Source of the DNA: Hyphomonas sp. Mor2
Lineage (GTDB): Bacteria > Pseudomonadota > Alphaproteobacteria > Caulobacterales > Hyphomonadaceae
Assembly (NCBI RefSeq): GCF_001854405.1
Contig: NZ_CP017718.1
Span: 2,666,001-2,730,000 of the forward strand
Length of the DNA stretch: 64,000 bases
Direction: 5' to 3'
This document shows, piece by piece, positions 8,369-16,479 of this stretch. How positions within the stretch are numbered: position 1 is the stretch's first letter; each line of letters opens with the position of its first letter. A program made the translations under genes and the position numbers. The notes under the pieces were generated by a model that saw only the letters and a program-made list of their open reading frames with translations, was not told where the DNA came from and searched no databases.

Positions 8369-9648
8369 ACCGATTGCTCCTTGATCCCCTCAAAGGAGTC
8401 GGCCTTGGCCAGATCGGGGAAAAGGCGCGTCCATAAGAGCGCGACGCCAATCGCCACGGATCCGCCCAGAATAACCGCACCGACTGGCCCGAGGAACCGC
8501 GCGGCCACGCCGCTTTCAAACTCTCCGAGTTCGTTCGAGGCGGAGATGAAGATGAACGAAACAGAGGTCACCCGGCCTTTCATCTCGTCCGGCGTGGCCA
8601 GCTGGATCAGAGACGCGCGGACATAGACCGAAATCTCGTCCGCCGCGCCGGTCACGATCAGCGCGACAATGCTGAGCCAGAACACCGAGGACAAGCCGAA
8701 GACCAGAGTGGCCACACCATAAATGCCGACCGCCCAGAACATCCACGCCCCGACGCGGCGCGCGAGCGGTCGCCTGGCCAACAGGAAGGCCACGGTCAAA
8801 GCGCCGATGGCGGGCGCCGCCGCCAGGACGCCAAGGCCGACTTCGCCCACCTTCAGAATGTCCCGCGCAAATACAGGCAGAAGCGCCACGACCCCGCCGA
8901 AAAAGACAACGAACAGGTCCAGCGAGATCGCGCCAAGCACGATCTTGTTGCGGCCAATATAGCGAATGCCTTCAAATACCATGTCGAGCCCACGAGCGTG
9001 GTCGAGTTTTTCGTGCGCCGGGGTTTTTGCGGTTGCGATGGCGACAATGGCGAAACTGATCAAAACGAATGCAGCGCCATAGACCAGAGGCAGCCCGCCC
9101 GCTGCGAGGAACAATCCACCCAAGGCCGGTCCGACAATCTTGGCTGTCTGGAAGCCGAGTGAATTGAACGCAATCGCGGTCGGCAGCTCCGGGCGTGGTA
9201 CCAGTTGCGGATACAATGCGTTTGCCGCCGCTGGCGTAAACGCGTTGACCAGGCCCAGTAGCACTGCGACGGAGAAAATAATCGGCAAGGCTTCTCGCGC
9301 GGGCATGAAGATCGTCGCGATGAGGGCAAGTGTTCCAGCCAAGCGCATCAGATTGCTGACCACCAGGATCAGCTTCCGATTCAGGCGATCGGCCGCCTGT
9401 CCACCGACCAGGGAAAACAAAAGTACAGGAACAAATTGTGCGAGCCCCACCAGGCCGATCATGAATGCCGCTTGTGGAATCTCCAGTCCAAGACCGCCTG
9501 TCTCGATCGGATCGCGGGCAAGTTCATAGACCTGCCAGCCGATCGCAACTGCCTCCATCTGCCGCGCCGCCGCCACAGACACCCGCATCAGCCAGAACTG
9601 CAAATAAGCGCGATGGCGAAAAATCGAGAGGGAAGGAGCAAGCGCCAT
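8365..9648 (-). CDS. Major facilitator superfamily exporter (DHA3/EntS-like)
   Basis: A 427-residue MFS protein with about 12 hydrophobic segments. The N-terminus (LSIFRHRAYLQFWLMRVSVAA...) and the loop GGQAADRLNRKL between segments 2 and 3, equivalent to MFS motif A, resemble the EntS/DHA3 drug or siderophore exporter group. It lies in the inner membrane and probably exports a small molecule by proton antiport; substrate unknown. It is divergent from the small membrane/Xre operon. The operator-like palindromes lie 57 bp upstream of its start, so the Xre protein could also control it. The 3' end overlaps the ABC permease gene by 4 bp. Confidence 0.83.
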   Translation of the reverse strand: MALAPSLSIFRHRAYLQFWLMRVSVAAARQMEAVAIGWQVYELARDPIETGGLGLEIPQAAFMIGLVGLAQFVPVLLFSLVGGQAADRLNRKLILVVSNLMRLAGTLALIATIFMPAREALPIIFSVAVLLGLVNAFTPAAANALYPQLVPRPELPTAIAFNSLGFQTAKIVGPALGGLFLAAGGLPLVYGAAFVLISFAIVAIATAKTPAHEKLDHARGLDMVFEGIRYIGRNKIVLGAISLDLFVVFFGGVVALLPVFARDILKVGEVGLGVLAAAPAIGALTVAFLLARRPLARRVGAWMFWAVGIYGVATLVFGLSSVFWLSIVALIVTGAADEISVYVRASLIQLATPDEMKGRVTSVSFIFISASNELGEFESGVAARFLGPVGAVILGGSVAIGVALLWTRLFPDLAKADSFEGIKEQSV

Positions 9649-9704
9649 TCGACGCCTCGTAAGGCCCTACCAGACCAAGGCAATGAGAAATTTTGTCAAT
9701 GACG

Positions 9705-9747
9705 CTTGACATGTCAAGGATGCTTGTCTATTTGACAAGTTAACTTG
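9705..9747. promoter_or_regulatory. Operator/promoter cluster: three adjacent inverted repeats
   Basis: The sequence holds the perfect palindrome CTTGACATGTCAAG (9705-9718), the inverted repeat CTTGTC-5 nt-GACAAG (9723-9739), and the perfect palindrome CAAGTTAACTTG (9736-9747). A candidate promoter has -35 TTGACA at 9706-9711, a 17-nt spacer and TATTTG at 9729-9734. It faces the plus-strand operon that starts at 9763. Repeated CTTGAC half-sites covering a promoter, in front of an operon that ends in an Xre regulator, suggest autoregulation. The regulator-operator link is inferred. Confidence 0.6.
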
Positions 9748-9762
9748 ACAAAAGAGATCGTT

Positions 9763-9972
9763 ATGTTCGCTCTGAAACACCCTCATCTTCCCGTGCTTGC
9801 GGCGGTTCTTATCTGCCTGCTGGTGCAGCTCGGCTTTGCGCTGGGCACGTTCGGGCCGACTTGGTTGAGCCCCGTCCTATCCCTGCCAGCGCTCGGCCTG
9901 ATCACCTGGTTATGGCGCCGGGCCGAACAAGAAAATCAATCCACACGCGCGTTCAACGCACTCGTCATCTAA
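9763..9972 (+). CDS. Small membrane protein of unknown function
   Basis: A 69-residue protein starting at the ATG at 9763 behind a GAGA-type ribosome site; a TTG at 9745 is in frame but falls inside the operator. Two hydrophobic segments (about residues 10-30 and 34-51) are followed by a short charged tail. It lies 17 bp ahead of the next membrane gene and shares an operon with the Xre regulator. I recognise no family. The position suggests an accessory membrane subunit of a small regulatory or transport unit. Confidence 0.6.
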   Translation: MFALKHPHLPVLAAVLICLLVQLGFALGTFGPTWLSPVLSLPALGLITWLWRRAEQENQSTRAFNALVI

Positions 9973-9989
9973 GCTCTCGGAGACCAAGA

Positions 9990-10397
9990 ATGACCCAACA
10001 GACTTTCAAGTCAGCCTATAAACGATACTGGCGCGCTTTCGTTCCGATCATGGCGGTGTATCTCATCGCGATCCTGGCTGGATCCTTCTACTTGAAGACA
10101 TTCGAAGTTGAACCCGTTTGGCTGCAGGCAACGGTTGCCGTCGCCAGCACGCTGCCAATGCTGCTCTTCCTGTTCATTCAGATCCGATACTTTCTGGAAA
10201 CGGATGAGTATAATCGCCTGGTCCAACTGAAGGGGTTTGCGATCGGATCGGCGATCACGGTCGGCGCGATCTTCCTGTTCGGCTTCCTGCAAATGTTTCA
10301 CGTGATTGACCGGGTCGAGGTTTTCTGGTTCGGGCCCGCCTTTTTTGTCGCCTATGGGCTTTCAACGGCTGCGCTGGGTGGGAGGCATTTGCCGTGA
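9990..10397 (+). CDS. Four-segment membrane protein of unknown function
   Basis: A 135-residue protein starting at the ATG at 9990 with CGGAG upstream; the frame is open further upstream but without a ribosome site. Four hydrophobic stretches are visible, at about residues 17-36, 45-65, 80-102 and 112-130. Its stop overlaps the GTG start of the Xre regulator by 4 bp (GTGA). Pairs of such a membrane protein with a ~70-residue Xre regulator are widespread in bacteria. Their function is generally unknown, and this one cannot be assigned further. Confidence 0.75.
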   Translation: MTQQTFKSAYKRYWRAFVPIMAVYLIAILAGSFYLKTFEVEPVWLQATVAVASTLPMLLFLFIQIRYFLETDEYNRLVQLKGFAIGSAITVGAIFLFGFLQMFHVIDRVEVFWFGPAFFVAYGLSTAALGGRHLP

Positions 10398-10615
10398 AGA
10401 ACACGATCAAGGCTTTGCGCGCCGAACGGGGCTGGAGCCAGGCGGCCCTGGCCGATCAGCTAGGCGTCTCTCGTCAGTCCGTAAACGCCATAGAAACGGG
10501 CAAATATGATCCGTCGCTCCCCCTGGCATTTTCGATAGCACGCCTGTTCGGAAAATCGATCGAGGAGATTTTTGAAGATGACAGCGCCTCTGAGACGAAG
10601 CTTGCAGCCGAATAA
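10394..10615 (+). CDS. Xre-family HTH transcriptional regulator, short
   Basis: A 73-residue protein that is almost only a helix-turn-helix (about residues 4-58): KALRAERGWSQAALADQLGVSRQSVNAIETGKYDPS, then a helix ending with FGKSIEEIFEDD. This is the YgzD/YozG-like short Xre subgroup. It starts with GTG and is translationally coupled to the membrane gene before it. It probably binds the palindromes at 9705-9747 and represses its own operon, which is inferred from the layout. The bidirectional terminator at 10631-10682 lies just downstream. Confidence 0.85.
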   Translation: MKNTIKALRAERGWSQAALADQLGVSRQSVNAIETGKYDPSLPLAFSIARLFGKSIEEIFEDDSASETKLAAE

Positions 10616-10630
10616 GCGTTTCTTCTTCTC

Positions 10631-10682
10631 GCCAAAAACAAAGAGGGGGTGCGGACCTTGCGGCTCGCACCCCCGTTTTGGC
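10631..10682. terminator. Bidirectional rho-independent terminator
   Basis: A 9-bp perfect stem GGGGGTGCG (10645-10653) / CGCACCCCC (10666-10674) encloses a 12-nt loop. It is extended by GCCAAAA (10631-10637) pairing with TTTTGGC (10676-10682). On the plus strand it ends the Xre operon. On the minus strand the stem is followed by TCTTTGTTTTT, so it also looks like the end of a leftward transcript from 10683-11042. Confidence 0.75.
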
Positions 10683-11042
10683 GTCATTTGTGTCGCTAGT
10701 GACAAGTTCCGCTAAGTCCCTGCCTTCGCGCCTCAATTGAGGCCTGAAACTTCCCGTTCTGCTCGCGCAGTTTTGTTAAGTCCCACCATCCAGTTTCCCG
10801 TTGCCGGTGTTCTTTCTGGCCCACGTTGCGGCTCGTGCCCCGTTCGTGGATATGGCCCTGCTTCCCGCCTCTAGTTGGCGCTCCACAGACATCGCGTTGC
10901 CTTTCCCTTCATCTCCTCCGGTTTCCTTCGCTACCCCCCATTTCTGAGGCTCGCTCTTGATCCGGCATCGTCCGGGCGCGACGTTCTTTCGGCGGCTCCT
11001 CCCGGTGGCTTCCCGGTCCTCGCTGCCGACGGGTTTAGAAAA
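10683..11042 (-). other. Gene-poor stretch, possible minus-strand RNA of unknown nature
   Basis: No convincing protein is seen on either strand. On the minus strand there is only a 39-codon frame starting near 10890 behind AAGGGAAAGG, and a frame ending in WDLTKLREQNGKFQASIEAR that lacks a normal start. The minus-strand sequence leads directly into the T-rich side of the terminator at 10631-10682, so a leftward transcript of about 350-450 nt is likely. I compared it by eye with tmRNA, RNase P RNA, SRP RNA, 6S RNA and group II introns and found no match. Confidence 0.35.
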
Positions 11043-11182
11043 GACTCAGATCGAAAAAGAGTCGATAGGCGGCGGTGAAGATTCATCCCGAATCAGGCTC
11101 GCTCTCCACAGAAAGCGCGATTCTGTGGACAAATTGAGTCTTTCGTTCCGGATTCGAACCAAACCTGTTCGCAAACAGAGTC
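11043..11182. promoter_or_regulatory. Dense GANTC cluster with inverted DnaA-box-like sequences
   Basis: Eight GANTC sites lie within 140 bp, starting at 11043, 11059, 11080, 11090, 11119, 11136, 11151 and 11178. Random expectation is below one. GANTC is the CcrM methylation site of alphaproteobacteria. Inside the cluster, TCCACAGAA (11105-11113) and TTCTGTGGA (11121-11129) form a perfect 9-bp inverted repeat. TTGTCCACA, one base from the DnaA box consensus, is on the minus strand at 11124-11132. The region is non-coding. It could be a cell-cycle-controlled promoter or an origin-like element. Confidence 0.55.
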
Positions 11183-11246
11183 TGACTTGCCGCCTCTTAT
11201 CATGTTGGATTGGGCTGTCCAGCGGTAATCCAGCCGCTCGGACGCA

Positions 11247-11564
11247 CTATTCCTCTTCGTCGATAAACTCGACTCCGACATCGGTCCGCGTCCGCCAGCG
11301 CATCTTGCCACGCCGTTTGACGCCATAGCGTGATATATTCACCACCATGCCATCCAGCAGGCTGTCGCCATTTTCAAACCGCAAACGCGCGCCATTCGCA
11401 GACAGATCCAGGGCAATTCCGCGTTTCAGAAAGCGGCCACTGTTCGATTTTGCAACAACATCCGCGTAGGTGTCATTGCGCTGAGCGACCCTTCGCTCAA
11501 CGGTTTCTGGCTCTTCTTCGACCTCTATTTCAGGTTCCTTGGCCCGATTGAACCAACCAAACAC
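11247..11564 (-). CDS. PilZ-domain protein
   Basis: A 105-residue single-domain protein. It has an N-terminal ERRVAQRND, matching the RxxxR arginine motif, and later LDLSANGARLRF, matching the D/N-x-S-x-x-G motif; together these bind cyclic di-GMP in canonical PilZ domains. The first ~25 residues are acidic (EPEIEVEEEPE). It is likely a soluble c-di-GMP receptor acting on motility, surface or polysaccharide functions, with target unknown. It stands between the GANTC cluster and hisI with its own spacing on both sides. Confidence 0.85.
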   Translation of the reverse strand: MFGWFNRAKEPEIEVEEEPETVERRVAQRNDTYADVVAKSNSGRFLKRGIALDLSANGARLRFENGDSLLDGMVVNISRYGVKRRGKMRWRTRTDVGVEFIDEEE

Positions 11565-11614
11565 GTGATTAACTCCTTACGCAGTGCCTAAAGAGTAGCA
11601 ATCAGCGTGCCAGT

Positions 11615-12004
11615 TCAGCTTTTCGACAAGCGCAAGGTGTTCGGGTCGATGGTTCGATAGAAACAGGCCTTTCGGCCGGTGTGGCAAGCGCTGCCGGTCT
11701 GACGGACTTTCAGAAGCACCGCATCCTGATCGCAGTCGATCATGACCTCGACCACTTCCTGCGTGTGTCCGGAGGTTTCACCCTTGACCCACAAGGCCTG
11801 CCGGGATCGGCTCCAATACGTGCCGCGACCCGTTTCAAGCGTCGCTCGCAGCGCCTCCTCATTCATCCAGGCGAGCATCAGGATCTCATGTGTGTCTGCA
11901 TCCTGCGCAATCGCGGCGATCAACCCGTCTGCGTTGAATTTCGGACGCAGCTCATCCGTCTCATCCTGCTCGGATTTGTCTAAAAGGGGCGGCTCAAATG
12001 ACAT
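11615..12004 (-). CDS. hisI: Phosphoribosyl-AMP cyclohydrolase
   Basis: A 129-residue HisI, a standalone cyclohydrolase not fused to HisE. It has [11 protein letters not shown] near residue 42 and [18 protein letters not shown] near 61-78. The metal site [11 protein letters not shown] is followed by [11 protein letters not shown], with the conserved cysteines and histidine. It hydrolyses PR-AMP in the third step of histidine synthesis, using zinc and magnesium. The start overlaps the end of the upstream CoA-transferase gene by 11 bp on the same strand, so the two are probably cotranscribed although functionally unrelated. Confidence 0.93.
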   Translation of the reverse strand: MSFEPPLLDKSEQDETDELRPKFNADGLIAAIAQDADTHEILMLAWMNEEALRATLETGRGTYWSRSRQALWVKGETSGHTQEVVEVMIDCDQDAVLLKVRQTGSACHTGRKACFYRTIDPNTLRLSKS

Positions 12005-13196
12005 TTTCGGCTCTCAATCTGTCCCGATCCTCCGGGCTGTAGCCCAAGATGTCGAGGATTGCATCTGTATCTTGTCCAAGAGCCGGACCGGCAGAGGAGA
12101 TATCGCCCGGCGTATCGCTAAGTTTAGGAAACACGCCCTGCATGGGCACCTCTCCGCCGGTCAAAGGTGAGACCACTCGAACAATCGCTTCGCGCGCCTT
12201 GATATGGGCGTCCGCCAGCATCTCCTTGGCTGTGTTGACCGGGCCGCTCGGAATAGCATGAGCCTCACATTGGCGGAGCACTTCGGCCATGGTGTGATTG
12301 CGCGTCCAGACCGCGATCAGGGCGTCCAGTTCTGCTTGATTCTCGCCGCGGGCATCGTGCGTGGCATAGCGCGGATCCGCGGCCCAATCGGTGCCCATCA
12401 TCTTGGCCATGCGCGCAAACAACGTATCCTGATTGGCGCCGATAATCACCATGCCATCACTGCACGGATAGACCCCGGACGGCGCAATCCCGGGCAAGAT
12501 GCCACCGGAGCGCTGACGCGTATGCCCGCCAAGAGCATACTCCGGAATAAGGCTTTCCATGAAGGCCATGACGGTTTCATAGATCGCCGCATCGACCACC
12601 TGCCCCCGACCCGATTTCTCGCGATGATAGAGCGCCATCATGGTGCCGAGCGCCGCAAAGGTCCCGGTCATCGTGTCACCGAGGCTGACGCCCGCCCGCG
12701 CGGGTGGGCGGTCGGGCTCACCAATCAGATGACGCAAGCCGCCCTTGGCCTCGCCGACGCTGGCATAACCGGGCTTGTGACTTTCTGGACCCGACTGGCC
12801 ATAGCCAGAGACCCGCGTGATGACGAGCCGTGGATTGATCGCGTGCAAGACGTCTGGACCAATGCCCCACTTTTCCAGCGTGCCGGGTCGAAAATTCTCG
12901 ATCAGGACATCGGCCGTACCAGCGAGCCGCTTGAGGATGTCCTGGCCTTGTGCGAGCCGCAGATTGAGCGTCATGGAGCGCTTGTTGCGGGCGATAATCG
13001 CCCAGAAGACACTGGCATCATTTACCTTCACCGTGCCCCAACCCCTTGCGGGATCGGGCCGATCGGGCGCTTCAACCTTGATCACTTCAGCGCCAAAATC
13101 GCCGAGCAGCTGACCACAAAACGGACCGGCAATGAGCTGGCCCAGCTCGATCACCCGAAGGCCGGAGAGTGGCGGTTGTACAATCGGATCTGTCAT
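11994..13196 (-). CDS. Class III CoA-transferase (CaiB/BaiF family)
   Basis: A 400-residue family III CoA-transferase starting at the ATG at 13196 ([12 protein letters not shown]...). The frame extends 12 codons further but would then overlap the divergent lyase gene. Key motifs are [30 protein letters not shown] at the N-terminus and NKRSMTLNL near 95. [10 protein letters not shown] follows near 120 and carries the upstream part of the active site, with SGYGQSGP further on. The catalytic Asp is likely in LGDTMTG near 190. It moves CoA between a carboxylic acid and an acyl-CoA; the acid is unknown. The divergent HMG-CoA-lyase-like gene suggests a joint pathway making and then cleaving a 3-hydroxyacyl-CoA. 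Confidence 0.87.
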   Translation of the reverse strand: MTDPIVQPPLSGLRVIELGQLIAGPFCGQLLGDFGAEVIKVEAPDRPDPARGWGTVKVNDASVFWAIIARNKRSMTLNLRLAQGQDILKRLAGTADVLIENFRPGTLEKWGIGPDVLHAINPRLVITRVSGYGQSGPESHKPGYASVGEAKGGLRHLIGEPDRPPARAGVSLGDTMTGTFAALGTMMALYHREKSGRGQVVDAAIYETVMAFMESLIPEYALGGHTRQRSGGILPGIAPSGVYPCSDGMVIIGANQDTLFARMAKMMGTDWAADPRYATHDARGENQAELDALIAVWTRNHTMAEVLRQCEAHAIPSGPVNTAKEMLADAHIKAREAIVRVVSPLTGGEVPMQGVFPKLSDTPGDISSAGPALGQDTDAILDILGYSPEDRDRLRAENVI

Positions 13197-13225
13197 TCGT
13201 CCCCAATGACCGCTAAACGGGGGCC

Positions 13226-14122
13226 ATGACAAGACGTATTGATATTGTGGAAGTTGGGCCGCGCGACGGATTGCAAAACGATCCGGGCGAACTCAGCACC
13301 GACCAGAAGCTCGAATTCATCTCCCGCCTGGAAGCTTGCGGTGTGACCCGTATGGAGTCCGGCTCGTTCGTATCACCCAAGGCGGTGCCGAAAATGGCAG
13401 ATAGCGGCGAGGTGTTTCGCGGGCTCGATCGTACAAGTCATACACGCCACATTGCCCTTGCCCTGAACGAGAAAGGCATCCGCCGTGCGATTGATGCAGA
13501 AGCAGACGAGATTAATTTTGTCATCGTGGCCGGGGAAGGCTTCGGTGAGCGCAATCAACGCATGACGCCGCAACAAAGTGCCGACATGCTGGCCGCGTGC
13601 GCGCCCCTGGTACACGAAGCAGAGATTCCACTTTCCGCGACGATCTCTGTCGCATTCGGGGACCCTTATACGGGCGAGGTTGATCCGGGCGTCGTCGCCA
13701 ATCTTGCGGCTCAAGCCCAGCGGGCGGGCGTCGCGGAGGTGGGACTGGGCGACACGATCGGGGTCGCAACGCCCTGGGATGTGCGCAATGTGATTGAGCG
13801 CGTGCGTACGGAAGCACCAGATGTCTATCTCCGCCTGCACTTCCATGACACGCGCGGGGCGGGCCTCGCCAATGTCGCCGCCGCGGTTGAGGCAGGTATT
13901 GACGTCATTGATGCGAGTTGCGGTGGCATTGGCGGCTGCCCCTTCGCCCCGGCCGCGACCGGAAATGTCGCGACCGAGGATGTGGTTTATATGCTCGAAC
14001 GCGCCGGATTCGAGACGGGGCTAGATCTGGGCAAGCTGATCGAGACAGCGAAGTGGCTGGAGACCGCGCTCGATCATCCGGTCAGCTCCAGCCTTAGCAA
14101 GGCGGGTGGATTTCCGGACTAG
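13226..14122 (+). CDS. Hydroxymethylglutaryl-CoA lyase family enzyme
   Basis: A 298-residue TIM-barrel lyase of the HMG-CoA lyase group. It has VEVGPRDGLQND at residues 7-18, with the conserved Arg-Asp of the active site, and SGSFVSPKAVPKMAD at about 46. HFHDTRG carries the metal-binding HxH near 210. The C-terminal loop GGIGGCPFAPAATGN has the catalytic Cys (GGCPF-P-A-GN). Usually it cleaves HMG-CoA to acetoacetate and acetyl-CoA in leucine breakdown, but related enzymes act on other 3-hydroxy-3-methyl-acyl-CoAs. The 29-bp divergent spacing from the CoA-transferase supports a functional pair. Confidence 0.88.
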   Translation: MTRRIDIVEVGPRDGLQNDPGELSTDQKLEFISRLEACGVTRMESGSFVSPKAVPKMADSGEVFRGLDRTSHTRHIALALNEKGIRRAIDAEADEINFVIVAGEGFGERNQRMTPQQSADMLAACAPLVHEAEIPLSATISVAFGDPYTGEVDPGVVANLAAQAQRAGVAEVGLGDTIGVATPWDVRNVIERVRTEAPDVYLRLHFHDTRGAGLANVAAAVEAGIDVIDASCGGIGGCPFAPAATGNVATEDVVYMLERAGFETGLDLGKLIETAKWLETALDHPVSSSLSKAGGFPD

Positions 14123-14130
14123 AGTGCTTT

Positions 14131-14586
14131 CTAAGACTCGTGCTGCAACCGGTATCGGGTCGCCAGCTCAACGATCACGACAGTGAGGCCAAATCCGGCA
14201 ATGCCCACGGTCCACCAAATCGCCGGTGCGAGCATTTCAAAGTGACCATCTGCGTCGCTAAAGCTGATGCCCGCGAACACAATCATGCCGAACACCCAGC
14301 AGGCCAGATTGATGAAGAATCCAAGCCGCAATCCGGCCAGAGACTTCCGCGCCTTTTGTTCGCCTTGAACGGCGGCTTCCGTTTCTGCATTCACAGTCAA
14401 CGCCGCGGCGTCGACATTAAAGGCTGCGGCCAGCGCCATGACGGAGTCACGCGAGGCTGAATCACCATTCTCAATTCTCTGGACTGTACGCAGTCCGAGA
14501 CCTGCCAGCTCAGCCAGATGTTCTTGTGACCAAAGGCGCTCTTCGCGCCAGCGTTTGATCTTATCTGCGTCAGGTCGAAATTGCAT
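14131..14586 (-). CDS. Xre-family HTH protein with C-terminal two-helix membrane domain
   Basis: A 151-residue protein. The N-terminal HTH (about residues 8-62) includes REERLWSQEHLAELAGLGLRTVQRIENG. A short linker leads to a 2TM-type domain with two hydrophobic segments at about 92-112 and 120-142. Membrane-attached Xre regulators of this layout are common, but their signals are not known. It is convergent with the lyase gene (8 bp between stops) and lies about 200 bp from the divergent acyl-CoA synthetase gene, which is a plausible target by proximity only. Confidence 0.83.
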   Translation of the reverse strand: MQFRPDADKIKRWREERLWSQEHLAELAGLGLRTVQRIENGDSASRDSVMALAAAFNVDAAALTVNAETEAAVQGEQKARKSLAGLRLGFFINLACWVFGMIVFAGISFSDADGHFEMLAPAIWWTVGIAGFGLTVVIVELATRYRLQHES

Positions 14587-14789
14587 TTTGGGCTCCTGTT
14601 CAAATCAGTTTCGATGCGCCCTGTTTGCGTCGAGATGCCGTCCGATTACCACGCCAGGCCTATGTCAGGAAGCCGCCAGTGCCCCGCCAAACACACGTCA
14701 GAACGGGCGGAGCGCGGTTGCAGGCGCGACGGCAGGGATTGCCTGATCTGTAATGAACGCCGATAGTTCAGGCATTGGGAGGTCTCAAA

Positions 14790-16403
14790 ATGTACAAAGT
14801 CGAACTCACAGAATCCTATTTTCCGGCGCAAGGGGGCGACGAACCGGCGCCAATGACGATCGGCGACATGCTGCAGCAATCAACTGCGCGATCTCCCGAC
14901 GCGATGGCGCTGAAGGAATTGTCCTATGACGGTGAGATTGGACGGACCTGGACCTATTCCGAATTGCTTGCCGACGCCGAGCGCCTCGCAAAGGCCCTGG
15001 CCAGCCGTCACGAAGAAGGCGCGCGCGTGGCCGTCTATGCCAATAATGTCCCGGAATGGGTGCTGCTGGAGCTGGCCTGCGGTCTCGCCGGCGTCATTCT
15101 GGTCACCGTAAACCCGGCCTACCAGAAACGCGAACTCAAATTCGTCCTCGAACAATCGCGATCCGAGGCGATCTATTATGTCGCTGACTTCCGCGGCAAT
15201 CCGATGCAGGAGATTGCCGACTCGGTTTGTGATGAAATCCCGGCGATCAAGCACCGGATCCTGCTTACCGACCATGACGCGCTCTATGCAGGGGCAGATA
15301 CCGGCACCCTGCGCGATCCGAAACCGAGCGATGCGACGCAGATTCAGTACACATCCGGCACGACCGGATTCCCGAAAGGCGCGTTGCTCCATCACAATGG
15401 CCTGGTGCGGAATGGCATCGACGCGATGCAGCGCGCTGGGGTGCGTCCCGGCGATGCGTTTGTCCACAATATGCCGCTCTTCCATACAACCGGCTGCGCC
15501 ATCCTGGTTCTCGGCGGCTTCGGCACGGGTGGGACATTGCTGCTTGCACCCATGTTCGACCCGGAAATGATTGTCCGCGTGATTGAACGCGAGAAGACAA
15601 GATTCGTGCTCGGCGTGCCGACCATGCTGGTGGCGCTCATTCATGAGGTCCGCCAAAGCGGGCGGGATGTCTCGTCAGTCGAGTGCATCATGTCAGGTGG
15701 CTCGATGGTGCCGCCGCAGCTCTGCCGGGACGCCCTGGACACCCTGAGCGCGCCGATCCAGATCGTTTATGGTCAGACCGAAACCTCGCCCGTCCTGACC
15801 CAGGCCTGGCATGAAGACACCGAGGAAGACCTGACCCAGACGATCGGCCAGCCCGTCGCCTATACCGAAATCTCCATTCGAGACCCGCAGACGAATGCCG
15901 TTCTGCCCGTCGGCGAGCAAGGCGAGATTTGCGCCCGGGCTTACAGCGTGATGCTGGGTTACAATGACAATCCGGACGCCACCGCCGCCACGATCGACAA
16001 GGAAGGCTGGCTCCACACTGGCGACCTCGGCACCATGGATTCCCGCGGCTATGTGAAGATTACTGGCCGCGTCAAAGAGATGATTATTCGCGGTGGCGAG
16101 AACCTGTTCCCGGCCGAAATCGAGAATGCCATGCTGGAGCATGAGGCGATCGATGAAGTTGCCGTTGTCGGCGTCCCGGATGAGAAATGGGGCGAGCAGG
16201 TCGCGTGCTTCATTCGCAGCGAGAGCGATCACGCCTTCACCCCGGATCAACTGAAAGCCTTCGTCCGCGAGCGTCTGTCCCCGCAAAAGACCCCCGCTTA
16301 CTGGATTCAAGTCAGCGAATGGCCGCTGACCGGGTCCGGCAAGATTCGCAAGTTCAAACTGGCGGAAGAGTTTGAGGCGGGTGAGCATACGCCGATGGGC
16401 TAG
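14790..16403 (+). CDS. AMP-forming acyl-CoA synthetase
   Basis: A 537-residue ANL-superfamily enzyme. I place the start at the ATG at 14790, preceded by GGGAGGT at ideal spacing; a TTG 15 bp upstream is inside that ribosome site. Motifs are the P-loop YTSGTTGFPKGALL near 180, YGQTETSP near 325, HTGDLGTMDSRGYVKITGR near 410 and GGENLFPAEIE near 435. The C-terminal acyl-adenylate lysine is in LTGSGKIRKFKL. It resembles medium/long-chain fatty-acid CoA ligases of the FadD/FCS type. With the CoA-transferase, lyase and thioesterase-like genes nearby it suggests organic-acid catabolism, although it is not in an operon with them. Confidence 0.9.
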   Translation: MYKVELTESYFPAQGGDEPAPMTIGDMLQQSTARSPDAMALKELSYDGEIGRTWTYSELLADAERLAKALASRHEEGARVAVYANNVPEWVLLELACGLAGVILVTVNPAYQKRELKFVLEQSRSEAIYYVADFRGNPMQEIADSVCDEIPAIKHRILLTDHDALYAGADTGTLRDPKPSDATQIQYTSGTTGFPKGALLHHNGLVRNGIDAMQRAGVRPGDAFVHNMPLFHTTGCAILVLGGFGTGGTLLLAPMFDPEMIVRVIEREKTRFVLGVPTMLVALIHEVRQSGRDVSSVECIMSGGSMVPPQLCRDALDTLSAPIQIVYGQTETSPVLTQAWHEDTEEDLTQTIGQPVAYTEISIRDPQTNAVLPVGEQGEICARAYSVMLGYNDNPDATAATIDKEGWLHTGDLGTMDSRGYVKITGRVKEMIIRGGENLFPAEIENAMLEHEAIDEVAVVGVPDEKWGEQVACFIRSESDHAFTPDQLKAFVRERLSPQKTPAYWIQVSEWPLTGSGKIRKFKLAEEFEAGEHTPMG

Positions 16404-16479
16404 ATGTCGCTCTCAACTCAATTCCGGCGAAACGTGCGAAGGGGGCATTGGATGGATAAGTGTTCCACATGTCCCGCGC

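Noticed and set aside
10683-11042. tmRNA, RNase P RNA, 6S RNA, SRP RNA or a group II intron
   Set aside because: None of the conserved cores (tag peptide region, GAAA-type P RNA core, domain V) could be recognised on either strand.
11043-11182. Confident call of the chromosomal replication origin
   Set aside because: GANTC sites and one DnaA-like box are present, but there is no AT-rich unwinding region, no CtrA-type TTAA-N7-TTAA and no typical origin neighbour such as hemE.
12204-13229. A 341-codon plus-strand frame opposite the CoA-transferase
   Set aside because: Mirror of a clear class III CoA-transferase; composition is that of an antisense shadow.
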